A stretch of DNA of 5,299 nt, from positions 9,288-14,586 of the forward strand of contig CAQVQZ010000034.1 in the NCBI GenBank assembly GCA_948902155.1, given 5' to 3'. How positions within the stretch are numbered: position 1 is the stretch's first letter; each line of letters starts with the position of its first letter. The translations under genes and the position numbers were made by a program. This document shows positions 5,184 through 5,299 of this stretch, one piece after another. The notes below the pieces were generated by a model. It was given only the letters and a program-made list of their open reading frames with translations. It had not been told where the DNA came from and did not search any database. Source of the DNA: an uncultured Oscillibacter sp. (GTDB lineage Bacteria > Bacillota_A > Clostridia > Oscillospirales > Oscillospiraceae).

Positions 5184-5299
5184 CGGCTCTTTGGAAATTC
5201 TGACAGGCAACATTTCCTCCTGAGAAGCATAGACTAGAGGGTGCCTTCAAACTCAAGCAATCCAAACAAGAATAGCAGCGAGAAGAGAGACAGCGAAAA
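5184..5299. other. non-coding tail after the dehydrogenase
   Basis: 116 bases, more AT- and purine-rich than the genes, with no supportable coding region. A GGAAAT/ATTTCC inverted repeat (5193-5198, 5212-5217) has a 13-base loop and no T-run, so it is a poor terminator candidate. The rest shows no clear promoter, RNA gene or repeat. Confidence 0.6.

Noticed and set aside
2670..5213. 847-codon open frame on the minus strand opposite the deaminase and dehydrogenase genes
   Set aside because: It lies opposite two well-identified enzymes. Its translation is rich in Gly, Val, His and Gln with no recognisable domain, the pattern expected from a stop-poor antisense frame in GC-rich DNA. The AGGAGG before its ATG is only two bases away, too close to work well.
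5184..5299. start of a further gene or CRISPR/repeat array at the right edge
   Set aside because: No regular repeats, no ribosome site with an open frame, and no RNA gene signature are visible in the short tail.

Overview
The window is GC-rich and gene-dense, with G/C strongly favoured at third codon positions. Shine-Dalgarno sites are strong (AGGAGG, GGGAGG) and promoters are plain sigma-70/sigma-A type. Together with the protein types (a YqhD/BdhA-like iron alcohol dehydrogenase, an MtaD-like deaminase, a trimeric purine nucleoside phosphorylase) this suggests an anaerobic, GC-rich Firmicute, possibly an Oscillospiraceae-like gut clostridium. The taxonomic guess is inference; no rRNA or marker gene is present.

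Layout: two divergent operons share a control region of about 350 bp (1466-1817). The leftward operon encodes a class II (fuculose-1-phosphate-type) aldolase (842-1465), then an MtnA-like sugar-1-phosphate isomerase (827 down to the left edge, C-terminus cut off). The rightward operon encodes a 6-oxopurine nucleoside phosphorylase (1818-2639), an MTA/SAH/5'-deoxyadenosine deaminase-type amidohydrolase (2694-3992) and an iron-dependent aldehyde/alcohol oxidoreductase (4020-5183). Each operon has a good promoter candidate (TTGACA-N17-TAAAAT rightward; TGGACA-N17-TATTTT leftward). An inverted repeat sits on or beside each promoter, and a perfect 10-bp hairpin lies in the rightward 5' leader. The last 116 bases hold no gene I can support.

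The five enzymes form a connected route. The deaminase converts a 5'-modified adenosine to the matching inosine, and the phosphorylase splits this into hypoxanthine and a 5-modified ribose-1-phosphate. The isomerase makes the ribulose-1-phosphate, and the aldolase cleaves it to dihydroxyacetone phosphate (DHAP) plus a two-carbon aldehyde. The dehydrogenase reduces the aldehyde to an alcohol. This matches the logic of the 'DHAP shunt'/5-deoxyribose disposal pathways for 5'-methylthioadenosine (MTA) and 5'-deoxyadenosine. Here it enters by deamination and phosphorolysis rather than by nucleosidase plus kinase, and it includes its own aldehyde-reducing step. Which nucleoside is the true substrate (methylthio, deoxy, or plain ribose) cannot be settled from sequence. 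Substitutions in the isomerase and phosphorylase make the question worth testing.
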